From: Actinomycetes bacterium
GTDB taxonomy: Bacteria > Actinomycetota > Thermoleophilia > Gaiellales > F1-60-MAGs149
Assembly (NCBI GenBank): GCA_025360225.1
Contig: JANYCN010000024.1
Location: forward strand, 1 to 47,818
Length of the DNA stretch: 47,818 nt
Direction: 5' to 3'
Part shown: in pieces, positions 37,802-47,691 of the stretch
Layout: every line of letters begins with the position of its first letter
Position numbering within the stretch: position 1 is the stretch's first letter
Notes under the pieces: generated by a model
Told to the model about the DNA's origin: nothing
Databases searched by the model: none
The model's input: only the letters and a program-made list of their open reading frames with translations
Program-made: the position numbers and the translations under genes

Positions 37802-39910
37802 ATGGAAACCCTGTTCCAGCAACACGCCGTCCTGATCGCCCTCTTCTGCGGCGCAGCGACGGTCCTCTACGGGCTCGCCCTGATCCGTTGGGTGCTTGCA
37901 AAGCCCCAAGGCAACGACGAGATGCGCGCGATCGCCGCCGCGATCCAGGAGGGCGCAGCGGCCTACCTGTCGCGCCAGTACCGCACGGTCGCCGTCGTCG
38001 CCGTCGCCCTGACGGCGATCCTGTTCGTTCCTGACCTCGGCGGATGGCGCGTCTCGGTCGGCTTCGTGATCGGCGCCGCGCTCTCCGCTGCCGCCGGGTT
38101 CATCGGCATGAACGTCGCCGTGCGTGCGAACGTCCGCACCGCCGAGGCGGCCCGCACCGGCCTGTCCGAGGCGATGTCGATCGCGTTCAAGGGCGGCACC
38201 GTCACGGGCATCCTTGTGGTCGGGCTCGGCCTCCTCGGCGTCGCCGGCTACTACGGCGCCCTCAAGGCTGGCGGCCAGACCCAGAACGACGCCATCCGCG
38301 GCCTCGTCGGTCTCGGTTTCGGCGGCTCCCTGATCTCCGTGTTCGCCCGCGTCGGCGGCGGCATCTTCACGAAGGGCGCCGACGTCGGCGCGGATCTCGT
38401 CGGCAAGATCGAGGCGGGCATCCCGGAGGACGACCCGCGCAACCCGGCCGTGATCGCCGACAACGTCGGCGACAACGTCGGCGACGACGCCGGCATGGCC
38501 GCCGACCTGTTCGAGACGTACGCCGTCACCATCGTCGCATCGATGCTGCTGCTCGACCACGCAACGAACTCCGGCACCGCGGCATCACAGGCGATCGTTG
38601 GTCTCCCGTTGATCCTCGCCGGCCTCTCTGGCCTCGCCTCGATCGTCGGGACGCTGCTCGTTCGCGTCAAGCCAGGCGGCTCGATCATGAACGCCTTGTA
38701 CGTCGGCGTCCTCGTCTCGGCGATCATCTCCGCCGGCCTGTTCCTGCTCCCGATCACCGCCATCGGCAAGGTGTTCGCCAGCGCGGGCGCCGGCTTTGCC
38801 GACATCACCACCAGTGACTTCATCATCTGTGCGATGGTCGGCCTCGTGATCACCGCGCTGCTGATGGCCATCACCGAGTACTACACCGGCACTCGCTGGA
38901 AGCCCGTCAAGGACGTCTCCGAGGCCTCGACGACCGGCCACGCGACGAACATCATCTCGGGCCTCGCTTACTCGATGCAGGCTACCGCTGCACCGGTCGT
39001 CGTGATCGGCGGCGGCATCCTGATCGCCAACAAGCTCGCCGCCCTTCCCGGCATAGCGATCGCCGTCGTCTCGATGCTCTCGATGGCGGGCGTGATCATC
39101 GCGCTCGACGCCTTCGGCCCGGTCACCGACAACGCCGGCGGCATCGCCGAGATGGCGAACCTTCCGCACGAGGTGCGCGACTCCGTCACCGACCCGCTCG
39201 ATGCCGTTGGCAACACCACCAAGGCCGTCACGAAGGGCTACGCGATCGGCTCAGCCGGCCTCGCTGCCCTGGTGCTGTTCGCCTCCTACCGCGACGAGCT
39301 GAAGCTGCGCCTGATCGCCGACCACAAGGGCGCGATCGCGAGCACGCTCTCGTTCGACCTCGGCAACGCCTGGGTCGTCGTCGGCCTGCTCGTCGGCGGG
39401 GCGATGCCGTTCCTGTTCGCCTCCTTCTGCATGTCCGCCGTCGGCAAGGCCGGTAAGGCGGTCGTCGAGGAGGTTCGCCGCCAGTTCCGCGAGAAGCCCG
39501 GCATCATGGACTACAGCGAGAAGCCCGAGTACGGCGCGTGCGTCGACATCGTCACGAAGACCGCGTTGCGCGAGATGATGGTCCCCGCCATGATCCCCGT
39601 CGCGATTCCCGTCATCGTCGGCATCATCTCGATGCAGATGCTCGGCGGGCTGCTCGTCGGCACCATCGTCACCGGCCTGTTCCTCGCGATCGCGATGACC
39701 TCCGGTGGCGGCGCGTGGGACAACGCGAAGAAGCTGATCGAGGACGGCGCGCACGGCGGCAAGGGCTCGATCGCTCACCAGGCGGCGATCACCGGCGACA
39801 CCGTCGGCGACCCGTACAAGGACACCGCAGGTCCGGCGATCAACCCGATGATCAAGATCGCGAACATCGTCGCGATCCTCGCGATCCCGCTGATCGTTCA
39901 CTTCGCCTAG
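37802..39910 (+). CDS. hppA: K+-independent proton-translocating membrane pyrophosphatase
   Basis: Hydrolyses pyrophosphate and pumps H+ across the membrane. It has 702 residues and about 16 membrane helices. The catalytic acidic motifs are [20 protein letters not shown] and [13 protein letters not shown], with a second set in [17 protein letters not shown] and [20 protein letters not shown]. The key residue after GNTT is Lys in [17 protein letters not shown]+-dependent enzymes have Ala at this place, so it is assigned to the K+-independent class (known rule). The start is ATG 37802. Confidence 0.95.
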   Translation: METLFQQHAVLIALFCGAATVLYGLALIRWVLAKPQGNDEMRAIAAAIQEGAAAYLSRQYRTVAVVAVALTAILFVPDLGGWRVSVGFVIGAALSAAAGFIGMNVAVRANVRTAEAARTGLSEAMSIAFKGGTVTGILVVGLGLLGVAGYYGALKAGGQTQNDAIRGLVGLGFGGSLISVFARVGGGIFTKGADVGADLVGKIEAGIPEDDPRNPAVIADNVGDNVGDDAGMAADLFETYAVTIVASMLLLDHATNSGTAASQAIVGLPLILAGLSGLASIVGTLLVRVKPGGSIMNALYVGVLVSAIISAGLFLLPITAIGKVFASAGAGFADITTSDFIICAMVGLVITALLMAITEYYTGTRWKPVKDVSEASTTGHATNIISGLAYSMQATAAPVVVIGGGILIANKLAALPGIAIAVVSMLSMAGVIIALDAFGPVTDNAGGIAEMANLPHEVRDSVTDPLDAVGNTTKAVTKGYAIGSAGLAALVLFASYRDELKLRLIADHKGAIASTLSFDLGNAWVVVGLLVGGAMPFLFASFCMSAVGKAGKAVVEEVRRQFREKPGIMDYSEKPEYGACVDIVTKTALREMMVPAMIPVAIPVIVGIISMQMLGGLLVGTIVTGLFLAIAMTSGGGAWDNAKKLIEDGAHGGKGSIAHQAAITGDTVGDPYKDTAGPAINPMIKIANIVAILAIPLIVHFA

Positions 39911-39916
39911 ACCGAC

Positions 39917-39958
39917 GCGGTTGAGGGGACGGGCCGCGCTGCCCGGCCCCTCAACCGC
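39917..39958 (+). terminator. Strong hairpin after the pyrophosphatase gene
   Basis: GCGGTTGAGGGG and CCCCTCAACCGC form a 12-bp stem continued by CGGGC/GCCCG around a short loop, seven bases after the stop. There is no T-run. It lies directly before the repeat at 39980. Confidence 0.75.
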
Positions 39959-39979
39959 TACGTCAGGCGCGTCGACCTG

Positions 39980-40075
39980 GTGGTCTTGATTGGGAGATCG
40001 CGGTCATCCGGCTGCCTGGTTCGTCCTGCGCATGCTGGGACACCCAATGACCATGCCATCTCGCAGTCAGACCAC
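39980..40075 (+). repeat. Multi-hairpin element, copy E (ends only)
   Basis: 96 bases consisting of the left end (GTGGTCTTGATTGGGAGATC and CTGCCTGGTTCGTCCTGCGC) joined directly to the right end (GACACCCAATGACCATGCCA, then GTCAGACCAC). All internal hairpins are deleted. The two termini remain imperfectly complementary. It lies between the convergent ends of hppA and hom. Confidence 0.75.
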
Positions 40076-40110
40076 GAGCTTCCCGCCGCGGCCGGAAGCT
40101 GCCGCCGCGC

Positions 40111-41385
40111 TTAGCGCGGCAGCGCGCGCAGCATCGTCGGCTCCGCCCGGGTGACGCCGAGCGAGCGGATCCGCCCGACGGCGTCGAAGAAGCGGCCTTC
40201 GGGCGCGGGATGGGTCGTCACGACAAGCTGCGCCCGTCCGTCCGCCGCGCGCTGGATCACCGACTCGATGGAGATGTCCACGTCAGCGAGCACGCGCGCG
40301 ATCTGCGCGAGGACGCCAGGCTGGTCAAGGACGTCGAGACGGAGGTAGAAGCCGCTTTCAACCTCGGACTCGGGCACGACCGGCAGCTGTCGGAAGTACC
40401 CGTCGCTCTGGAAGAAGCCGGTGCCGCTCGTTCCCAGCACGCTCATCACGTCACCGATCACGGCCGACGCGGTCTCGTCGCCGCCAGCGCCCGGTCCGAC
40501 GAGCGTGATCTCGCGGATCGCGCTGCCGCGGAGCATGACAGCGTTGAAGGACCCTTCGACGCCCGCAAGGGCGTGCGAGGTCGGCACGAGCGTTGGGTGG
40601 ACGCTCGCCGCGACACCGCCGGGAAGGCGTTGCGCCGAGCCAATCAGCTTGATCTTGTAGCCGAGCTCAGCCGCGAACGCCGCGTCAACCGCCTCCAGAT
40701 CCTCGATGCCGTTGAACGGCACGTCGTCGATCGTGACGCGAGTGTGGAAGGCGATCGAGGCGAGGATGGCGATCTTCGCGGCGGCGTCGGCGCCGTTCAC
40801 GTCCTCCGTCGGGTCAGCCTCGGCGTAGCCGAGCTCTTGTGCCCTGGCAAGCGCGTCGCCGTAGGTCTGACCGCCCGCCATCGCGCTGAGGATGAAGTTC
40901 GTCGTCCCGTTGACGATGCCGAGCACGCCGGCGACGTCGTTTGCGATCATCGACTCGCGTAACACCTTGACCACCGGGATCGCGGCGCACACCGACGCCT
41001 CGAAGCGCAGCTGCACGCGGTGGCGCTCGGCGGCGGCGAACAGCTCCGCGCCGTGGCGCGCGAGCAGCTGCTTGTTCGCCGACACGACGGACTTGCCCGC
41101 CGCGAACAGCTCCAGCAGGTAGCCTCGCGTTGGCTCGATCCCGCCCATCACCTCGGCGACGACGCCAATTGCGGGGTCGTCACGGATCGCCGCGAAGTCG
41201 GTGGTCAGGACGCCGTCGCGCGCATCTCGTCGGCGCTCGATGTCGCGCACGAGCGCGTGGCGGACGGCGACGGGCCCGCCGGCGACGCGGGCGATGTCTT
41301 CCGCCCGGTCGTTCAGGAGGCGGTCGACCGCTGACCCTACGGTGCCGTACCCGAGCAGGCCGATGGAGGTTGTGAGATCGGTCAT
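40111..41385 (-). CDS. hom: Homoserine dehydrogenase
   Basis: Reduces aspartate semialdehyde to homoserine for threonine and methionine synthesis. In 424 residues the NAD(P) fold is IGLLGYGTVGSAVDRLL. The catalytic domain includes VVSANKQLLARHG, GIVNGTTNFILSAMAGGQTY and DVNGADAAAKIAILASIAF. A C-terminal ACT domain (LRLDVLDQPGVLAQIARVLA) indicates amino-acid feedback, probably by threonine. It is divergent from thrC with 41 bases between starts. Confidence 0.95.
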   Translation of the reverse strand: MTDLTTSIGLLGYGTVGSAVDRLLNDRAEDIARVAGGPVAVRHALVRDIERRRDARDGVLTTDFAAIRDDPAIGVVAEVMGGIEPTRGYLLELFAAGKSVVSANKQLLARHGAELFAAAERHRVQLRFEASVCAAIPVVKVLRESMIANDVAGVLGIVNGTTNFILSAMAGGQTYGDALARAQELGYAEADPTEDVNGADAAAKIAILASIAFHTRVTIDDVPFNGIEDLEAVDAAFAAELGYKIKLIGSAQRLPGGVAASVHPTLVPTSHALAGVEGSFNAVMLRGSAIREITLVGPGAGGDETASAVIGDVMSVLGTSGTGFFQSDGYFRQLPVVPESEVESGFYLRLDVLDQPGVLAQIARVLADVDISIESVIQRAADGRAQLVVTTHPAPEGRFFDAVGRIRSLGVTRAEPTMLRALPR

Positions 41386-41426
41386 GACGGCTCTGAGCGT
41401 AGCCGTTCGGTAGGTTTCGACGTGTC

Positions 41427-42482
41427 ATGACGCATCCCGGCACTGCCTGCCTGATCGATCGCTACCGCCACCGCCTGCCGGTGACGACCGCCACCCCCGT
41501 GATCGCCCTCGGCGAAGGGTCGACGCCGCTCGTGCAGGCGCCAAGGCTTGGCGCCGAGCTCGGCGTGGACCTCTGGTTGAAGCTCGAGGGGGCAAACCCG
41601 ACCGGCTCCTTCAAGGACCGAGGCATGACGATGGCGATCTCGAAAGCCGCGGAGGATCGCGCCGAGGCCGTGATCTGTGCGTCTACTGGGAACACGTCTG
41701 CATCCGCGGCGGCGTACGCGGCGCACGCGGGGCTGCGCTGCGTCGTGGTCATTCCGGGCGGCAAGATCGCGCTCGGCAAGCTCGCCCAGGCTCAGATCAT
41801 GGGCGCTGTCGTGTGTGCGATCGACGGCTCGTTCGATGATGCGCTGCGGATCGTTCGCGAGCTCGCGGAGACGCACCCGATCACGCTCGTGAACAACCTG
41901 AACCCCTACCGTCTCGAGGGGCAGAAGACGGCGGCGTTTGAGATCGTCGAGGAGCTGGGGGTCCCAGACTGGGTCGCTCTCCCTGTCGGCAACGGCGGCA
42001 ACATCACCGCGTTCTGGCGCGGTTTCAACGAGGCGGTGACGGCCGGCGACGCGAGCGATCGGCCCCGTCTCCTCGGGTGCCAGGCAGACGGATCGGCGGC
42101 GATGGTGCGCGGCGAGGACGTCCTGGAGCCCGAGACCGTGGCGACCGCCATCAGGATCGGGAGGCCCGTACGCCGGGTCGAGGCAGCAGCAGCCGCGCGC
42201 GAGTCGGAAGGCGGCTTCGTTGCCGTCTCCGACGACGAGATCCTCCGGTGGTACGAGCGGATCGCCCGCCTCGAGGGCGTCTTCTGCGAGCCGTCGAGCG
42301 CGACGAGCGTGGCGGGTGTCGCACGAGCGCGCGCAGCTGGGACGATCGTCGAAGGCGAGCGGGTCGTGTGCGTGCTGACCGGCCACGGGCTGAAGGACCC
42401 GGGTTCGGCGTCCGCGCTCGGTGCAGAGGTGATCACGTTGCCGGCGACGCGGCACGCGATCGAGCAGATCGCGTTCGGCTGA
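41427..42482 (+). CDS. thrC: Threonine synthase
   Basis: PLP-dependent conversion of O-phosphohomoserine to threonine, 351 residues. The N-terminus IALGEGSTPLVQAPRLGAEL, the PLP lysine in NPTGSFKDRGMTMAIS, STGNTSASAAAYAAHAGLRC and the phosphate loop LPVGNGGNITAFWRGF are all visible. This is the short class found in Gram-positives. The homoserine kinase gene is not adjacent. Confidence 0.94.
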   Translation: MTHPGTACLIDRYRHRLPVTTATPVIALGEGSTPLVQAPRLGAELGVDLWLKLEGANPTGSFKDRGMTMAISKAAEDRAEAVICASTGNTSASAAAYAAHAGLRCVVVIPGGKIALGKLAQAQIMGAVVCAIDGSFDDALRIVRELAETHPITLVNNLNPYRLEGQKTAAFEIVEELGVPDWVALPVGNGGNITAFWRGFNEAVTAGDASDRPRLLGCQADGSAAMVRGEDVLEPETVATAIRIGRPVRRVEAAAAARESEGGFVAVSDDEILRWYERIARLEGVFCEPSSATSVAGVARARAAGTIVEGERVVCVLTGHGLKDPGSASALGAEVITLPATRHAIEQIAFG

Positions 42483-42617
42483 ACGGACCTCGGGCATCGG
42501 AGCGCGTCAAGGAAGCGCGGTGCTGTCACATCGGATGGGAGAGGCCTCCACCCGATCGCTGCGGCTCCCGGACGTTCGGCTCAGCAACGTCGAACGCGCG
42601 GTCTTCGCGATCCTACC

Positions 42618-42652
42618 CACGCGCCATCGCCGACCTTTCTTGACCGGCTCCT
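42618..42652 (+). repeat. Short intergenic repeat, copy 2
   Basis: CGCGCCATCGCCGACCTTTC followed by TTGACCGGCTCCT resembles 2797-2840 in the spacer before cimA. The rest of 42483-42666 shows nothing recognisable. Confidence 0.45.
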
Positions 42653-42666
42653 GGGTGTGAACGGGG

Positions 42667-43116
42667 TCAGGCGAGAAGGAGGCTGAGCAGCTCCGTGCGG
42701 CTGCCGACCGCGGTCGCGGGGGTGCGAGCGTCGGCAACGATCGTCTGGACGGCGCGACGCAGACCCAGCTGGGCGAGGTAGAGCTCGACTGCCGCTGTCG
42801 GCAGTGGCGACGCGACGGTGATCGTGGCACCAGAACGCACGGCTCCTCGGAGCGCGGCGTTCAAGGTCGGGTCGGGTCGCAGGGCGGAAGGGGCATGCGC
42901 CTCGTAGAAGCGCACGAGCTCAAGCCGCCAGTTCGCGGCGGCGCCGCCCGCCCAGCGGTCGAGGTCAGCGATCGCCTGGTCGCGGTCGGCGGAGATCGAT
43001 GTGCGGTCGAGCGGGTGGATCGCGGCGAACTTTGCTGCAAGGTGGTCGACGGCGAGGTTGAAGACCCGGTCGGCGTCGCCGAGCGCAGCATCCGACACGG
43101 TGATCTCGGCTCTCAC
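42667..43116 (-). CDS. HAD-like protein lacking the nucleophile motif
   Basis: A 149-residue protein. The segment ATITVASPLPTAAVELYLAQ with LGLRRAVQTIVADARTP resembles motif II and the following part of haloacid-dehalogenase-type phosphatases. The N-terminus (ITVSDAALGDADRVFNLAVD) has no D-x-D-G-T nucleophile motif, so it is probably not an active phosphatase. The GTG at 43116 is chosen; the frame is open further upstream. It may be a decaying gene or a non-catalytic relative. Confidence 0.55.
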   Translation of the reverse strand: MRAEITVSDAALGDADRVFNLAVDHLAAKFAAIHPLDRTSISADRDQAIADLDRWAGGAAANWRLELVRFYEAHAPSALRPDPTLNAALRGAVRSGATITVASPLPTAAVELYLAQLGLRRAVQTIVADARTPATAVGSRTELLSLLLA

Positions 43117-43233
43117 GCGAAGCAGCGTACCCCGCGACGGACCGCGCGCCTTCTGTGACGGTCCGCCACAGACGTACGCGTGCAGCCCGTGCGACGCTCG
43201 ACGCATCCCGTTCTGCAACCCACGAGGAGCACG

Positions 43234-45192
43234 ATGATCACCCCTACCCGAGCCTGCGCGATCGGCGCCATGCTGCTTGCGCTTGCACCGGTCGCAGCGC
43301 GAGCGGCCGACTACACCACCACCATCACGCTGCCAAACGCCGACCAGTCCGGTCTGCATGCGGCGATCGGTGTCGGTTTTGGCGGCTGCGGTGGAGGCGC
43401 AACCTCGTGGCGTTGTCCCACTCCAGGTGCGGCCGCGGTGCGGCTGACGCCGTCTGCTGCCGCGCCGAAAGGGTCAAGCGCGGAGATGCTCTTCCTTGCG
43501 CCGCCCGCCACGTCCGTCAGCGCCGCGACCGTGCGCATCCGCTACCACGTGCTCACACCCGGCGTTCACGCGCGGCTGCTCTACCGCACGGGCACGGCCG
43601 CGTGGAAGGTGACGGCGCTGCCCGATCGACGGGTCGACGGCGTCCTCATCGTCCCCGTGCCTGCCGGGGCGACGGAGTTTGGCGCCTCGCTCTACACGAG
43701 CGCCGCCGTTCCCGCCGCCGTCCGCTCGGCCGTCTCCGACGTCCTCTCCGTCGAGACGATCGGCGTCGCTCTGCGCGACACCACGCGCCCGGTGGTGGTC
43801 GATGCGGGCCAACTGGACGACGCGACCTGGCATCGCGGCTCGACCTGCTTCACGGTCGACGCCCGCGACAGCGGGCTCGGCGTGCACGACGTCCGGGTGA
43901 CGGCTGGCACCACCGTCGCGACCGTCGAGGCACCGCGAGGTACGCGCCTCCAGCCTCGGCCGCTGACGTTCCACGGCGAGCCATGCCTCGATACCACGAC
44001 CCTGCCAGACGGCCTGCAGCTGGTCACGGCGAGCGCCGGCGACGGCGTCGACGATGGCGGCAACCGATCGACGGCGATGGGCTTCTCCGTGCTCGTGGAC
44101 AACACGCGCCCCGAGGCGGAGGTGACCGTGCCGACCCAGACCGAGGACCGGCTGCCGACCATCGCCGGGCACGCCGTCGACCGTTCCAGCGGCGTCGCCG
44201 CGATCGCCGTGACGATCGACGGAAACGCGGTCGATACCGTGACCGGCGCCGCCGGTGCGTTCACGGCCCGCCTCGCGACCCTGCTGTCGTGGGGCACGCA
44301 CGTTGTCGCCTGGACGGTGGTCGACGCCGCCGGGAACACGACGAACGGTCGCAGCGAGATGACCGTCGCCGACGTCACGGCGCCGCTGATCGACGCAATC
44401 CAGCCCGCCGACGGCGCCGAGGTCTCCGGCGCGGTCACCGTGAGCTTTGCGATGTCCGACCCGCTCAGCGGTGTCGCCATCGAGACGCTCCGCGTCGCCA
44501 TCGACGGACGCGAGGTGGAGGGAGCTGGCACGATCGCGAACGGCGTGTTTCTTCTCGCCGCAGCGGCCTACGACCCGGGCCGCCACGACGTCCGCATCCG
44601 CGTCGCCGACCGCGCCGGCAACATCGCCGAACGCGCGTCGACGTTCCTCGTCCCGGTGCCCGTGCCGGATCCCAAGCCACTCGAGCTCCTGACGCCCGCG
44701 ACGGCGCTGGTCCAGGCAGGCACCCGCAGCACGCTCCACGTGCACGTCGAGCGCGGCGGCGTGCCGGAGCGCGGTGTCCGCATCACGTTTGGTTGGGGAA
44801 CCGGTAGCGCGATCGGGTCAGCGGTCTCGGACGAGGCGGGTATCGCCGACGTCGTGCTTGATGGCTCCCGCGACGGCACCCTGTGGGTGCGGGGCGGCGA
44901 CGCAGCGACCACGATCCAGGTGCGACTGCAGCGCGGCGTGACGCTCTCGGCCTCGACGACGAACGCGTGTCGCTCCTGCTGGATCACGCTCCGTGGGCGC
45001 GTCGCGCCGGCGAGCGCCGGCATCATCATCGAGAGCTACCACGACGGCGGCTGGCACGCGTTCCGCACCGTGCGCGGTGACGCGAGAGGCGCGTACTCGC
45101 TGCGCATCCGTCCGCGCGCGCGCGGCCTCTACGTGTTCCGCGCGACGACCGGGGGCGTGACGTCCGCGACCGTCCAGGTCTGGGTCAGGTAA
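43234..45192 (+). CDS. Secreted protein with Ig-like repeats
   Basis: A 652-residue exported protein with a signal peptide (MITPTRACAIGAMLLALAPV, cut near ARA-A). Several beta-sandwich units follow, with recurrent phrases such as DNTRPEAEVTVPTQ, VVDAAGNTTNG, DVTAPLIDAIQPADGAEV and RVADRAGNIAERAS, typical of bacterial Ig-like (Big/PKD-like) domains. The end (VRLQRGVTLSASTTNACRSC to RGLYVFRATTGGV) looks like a further beta domain. It has no membrane anchor or sortase motif. An AGGAG ribosome-binding site precedes ATG 43234. Confidence 0.8.
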   Translation: MITPTRACAIGAMLLALAPVAARAADYTTTITLPNADQSGLHAAIGVGFGGCGGGATSWRCPTPGAAAVRLTPSAAAPKGSSAEMLFLAPPATSVSAATVRIRYHVLTPGVHARLLYRTGTAAWKVTALPDRRVDGVLIVPVPAGATEFGASLYTSAAVPAAVRSAVSDVLSVETIGVALRDTTRPVVVDAGQLDDATWHRGSTCFTVDARDSGLGVHDVRVTAGTTVATVEAPRGTRLQPRPLTFHGEPCLDTTTLPDGLQLVTASAGDGVDDGGNRSTAMGFSVLVDNTRPEAEVTVPTQTEDRLPTIAGHAVDRSSGVAAIAVTIDGNAVDTVTGAAGAFTARLATLLSWGTHVVAWTVVDAAGNTTNGRSEMTVADVTAPLIDAIQPADGAEVSGAVTVSFAMSDPLSGVAIETLRVAIDGREVEGAGTIANGVFLLAAAAYDPGRHDVRIRVADRAGNIAERASTFLVPVPVPDPKPLELLTPATALVQAGTRSTLHVHVERGGVPERGVRITFGWGTGSAIGSAVSDEAGIADVVLDGSRDGTLWVRGGDAATTIQVRLQRGVTLSASTTNACRSCWITLRGRVAPASAGIIIESYHDGGWHAFRTVRGDARGAYSLRIRPRARGLYVFRATTGGVTSATVQVWVR

Positions 45193-45239
45193 CGGCTCGC
45201 CAACGTATCGAGGAGGCGCGCTGGTACGCTGGGGTCGCG

Positions 45240-47501
45240 ATGCCAGCGGGCCTCCTCGACGGGTTGAACGTCCCGCAGCGCGACGCCGTCGAGTCGGTGA
45301 ACGGGGCGGTGCTCGTCGTCGCCGGGGCCGGCTCAGGTAAGACGCGCGTGCTCACCCATCGGATCGCCAACCTCGTCGCGAACCATGGAGTCCGGGCGCA
45401 TGAGATCCTCGCGATCACCTTCACGAACCGGGCGGCCCGTGAGATGGTCGAGCGGGTCAACGCGCTGATGGGAGCCTCAAGCCGAGGCATGTGGGTGATG
45501 ACGTTCCACGCGGCTTGCGCGCGCATTCTCCGCAAGGAGGCCGAGCTGATCGGGTTTCGTCCGGCGTTCACGATCTACGACCAGGCCGATCAGGTTCGGG
45601 TCGTCCGTGACGTGCTGGAGGAAGAGCTCGACAAGGATCCGAAGCGCTACCCACCACGTGGAATCCACGCACGCATCTCGGACGCGAAGAACCGCCTCAT
45701 CGGCCCCGAACGGTTCGCCGAGGAGGCGAGCGGGTTCTTCGACCAGACCGTTGCCGAGGTCTACGCGGCCTACCAGCGTCGCCTCGCTCGCGCCGGCGCG
45801 ATGGACTTCGATGACCTGCTGCTGCACGCGGTGCAGCTGCTGGAGAGCCACACCGCAGTCGCCTCCCGCTACGCCGAGCGGTTTCGCCACGTGCTGGTGG
45901 ACGAGTACCAGGACACGAACCACGCGCAGTACAGGCTCGTCCGGGCGCTGACCGCCCACCATCGAAACGTCTGCGTCGTCGGCGACTCAGACCAGTCGGT
46001 CTACTCGTGGCGCGGCGCGGACATCCGCAACATCCTGGACTTCGAGCAGGACTTTCCGAACGCGAGGACGGTGCGGCTCGAGCAGAACTATCGCTCGACC
46101 CAGCACATCCTCGACGCCGCGAACGCCGTGATCGAGAACAACCGTGACCGTCAACCGAAGCGCCTCTGGTCCGACCTAGGCCCGGGCGAGAGGGTGCGCG
46201 TCGTCCAGTGTGAGGACGAGCAAGCGGAGGCGCGCCTCGTCGTGACGCAGGTCGCGCGGATGCTCAACGAGGGGTACGCGGCGTCAGACGTCGCGGTGTT
46301 CTACCGCACGAACGCCCAGTCGCGAACGATCGAGGACCTTCTTCGTCGTCACGACATCGCCTACCAGGTCGTGGGCGGCTTGCGCTTCTACGACCGGGCG
46401 GAGGTCAAGGACGCGCTCGCCTACCTGCAGGTTCTCGGCAACCCGGCCGACACCGTGGCGATGCGCCGCGTGATCAACGCACCGCGCCGAGGGATCGGCG
46501 ACACGACCGTCTCGCGGCTCGTTCAGCACGCGCAGGCCTTCGGGATCACGCTCCGCGAGGCGCTCGGTGAGGCGGAGAGCGCGTTGCCAAACGCCGCTGC
46601 TCGTAAGGCTGTGGCGGCGTTCAACGAGCTTCTCAGCAGCCTCGAGTCGCTTACCGCGACCGCGAGCGTCGCCGAGCTTCTCCTGCGCGTGCTCGACGAC
46701 TCCGGCTACCGAGACGCCCTGCTCGAGGAGCGCACCGTCGAGGCCCGCGGAAAGCTCGAGAACCTCGATGAGCTGGTGAGCGTCGCGCGCGAGTTCGAGA
46801 GCCGTACCGACGACGGGCCGCGTGATCTCGCGACGTTCCTGCAAGAGCTCTCGCTCGTGTCGGACGCCGATGAGGACGAGCACGCCGTCCGCTCGCTCGT
46901 AACGCTGATGACGCTTCATACCGCGAAGGGGCTGGAGTTTCCAATCGTCTTCCTCGTCGGCATGGAGGATGGCGTGTTTCCCCACGCCCGGGCGATCGAC
47001 GACGGCAACCTCGAGGAGGAGCGCCGCCTCTGCTACGTCGGCATGACGCGGGCGCGCGAGCATCTGACCCTCCTGTACTGCCGTTCTCGAATGCTCTTTG
47101 GCGTCCGTAACAGCAACCCACCGTCGACGTTCCTCGCCGAGCTTCCCGATAGCGCCATCGAGCACGAGCGCCTGCGTGCGACGTACCAGTCGATCGCCCG
47201 TCCGGCCGCCGTTCCGGGTGCTCGGGAGGGCGGGTGGGGGCCAGGCCGGGCCGGCTGGGAGCGAGAGCGCAGCTCCGGCTTCCGTCAGGCGCCCGCGCCG
47301 ACACCCGCCGCACCAGCGAGAGCGCCGACGCGACCGAGACCCGAAGGACCGATCCTGGGGACGGGTGACACGGTACGTCACACGAAGTGGGGCGAGGGGA
47401 TCGTCATCGGTGTCGAGTCGGCCGACATCGTCCTCGTACGTTTCCCGACCCAGGGGGAGAAGCGCCTCCACGTCGGCTACGCCCCGATCGAGCGCGTCTG
47501 A
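45240..47501 (+). CDS. pcrA: ATP-dependent DNA helicase PcrA/UvrD
   Basis: A superfamily 1 3'-5' helicase for repair and replication restart; 753 residues. The motifs are Walker A VVAGAGSGKTRVLTHRI, Ia AITFTNRAAREMVE, II LVDEYQDTNHAQY, III VGDSDQSVYSWRGAD, IV LEQNYRST, V LMTLHTAKGLEFPIVF and VI CYVGMTRAREHL. The C-terminus ends in a small beta-barrel (DTVRHTKWGEGIVIGVE), the Tudor-like domain of PcrA that contacts RNA polymerase. The ATG at 45240 is the natural start. Confidence 0.96.
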   Translation: MPAGLLDGLNVPQRDAVESVNGAVLVVAGAGSGKTRVLTHRIANLVANHGVRAHEILAITFTNRAAREMVERVNALMGASSRGMWVMTFHAACARILRKEAELIGFRPAFTIYDQADQVRVVRDVLEEELDKDPKRYPPRGIHARISDAKNRLIGPERFAEEASGFFDQTVAEVYAAYQRRLARAGAMDFDDLLLHAVQLLESHTAVASRYAERFRHVLVDEYQDTNHAQYRLVRALTAHHRNVCVVGDSDQSVYSWRGADIRNILDFEQDFPNARTVRLEQNYRSTQHILDAANAVIENNRDRQPKRLWSDLGPGERVRVVQCEDEQAEARLVVTQVARMLNEGYAASDVAVFYRTNAQSRTIEDLLRRHDIAYQVVGGLRFYDRAEVKDALAYLQVLGNPADTVAMRRVINAPRRGIGDTTVSRLVQHAQAFGITLREALGEAESALPNAAARKAVAAFNELLSSLESLTATASVAELLLRVLDDSGYRDALLEERTVEARGKLENLDELVSVAREFESRTDDGPRDLATFLQELSLVSDADEDEHAVRSLVTLMTLHTAKGLEFPIVFLVGMEDGVFPHARAIDDGNLEEERRLCYVGMTRAREHLTLLYCRSRMLFGVRNSNPPSTFLAELPDSAIEHERLRATYQSIARPAAVPGAREGGWGPGRAGWERERSSGFRQAPAPTPAAPARAPTRPRPEGPILGTGDTVRHTKWGEGIVIGVESADIVLVRFPTQGEKRLHVGYAPIERV

Positions 47502-47545
47502 CCGGCGAGCGCCCCTCGCGCGGTTGCTATCATCGCCTCCGACCG

Positions 47546-47618
47546 GGGCGGTTAGCTCAGTTGGTAGAGCACTAGCTCGACAAGCTAGGGGTCACTGGTT
47601 CGAGCCCAGTACCGCCCA
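47546..47618 (+). tRNA. tRNA-Val (GAC)
   Basis: Acceptor arms GGGCGGT (47546-47552) and ACCGCCC (47611-47617) pair, with discriminator A. The anticodon loop TCGACAA has GAC at 47579-47581, and position 33 is C instead of the near-universal T. A TATCAT box at 47528-47533 could be its promoter. The 3' end is followed by an integrase fragment. Confidence 0.92.
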
Positions 47619-47691
47619 TCTCAAGAACTCCCTGCTCACGGCCGGTTTCTGCCGGGCGTCCCTCGGGCCGACGCTTCCGTCCGCCGCACAA

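Noticed and set aside
43155-44807. Plus-strand open frame of about 550 codons overlapping the secreted Ig-like gene
   Set aside because: Its product is almost entirely Arg, Ala, Gly and His without domains, while the other frame has a signal peptide, a ribosome-binding site and repeated Ig-like phrases.
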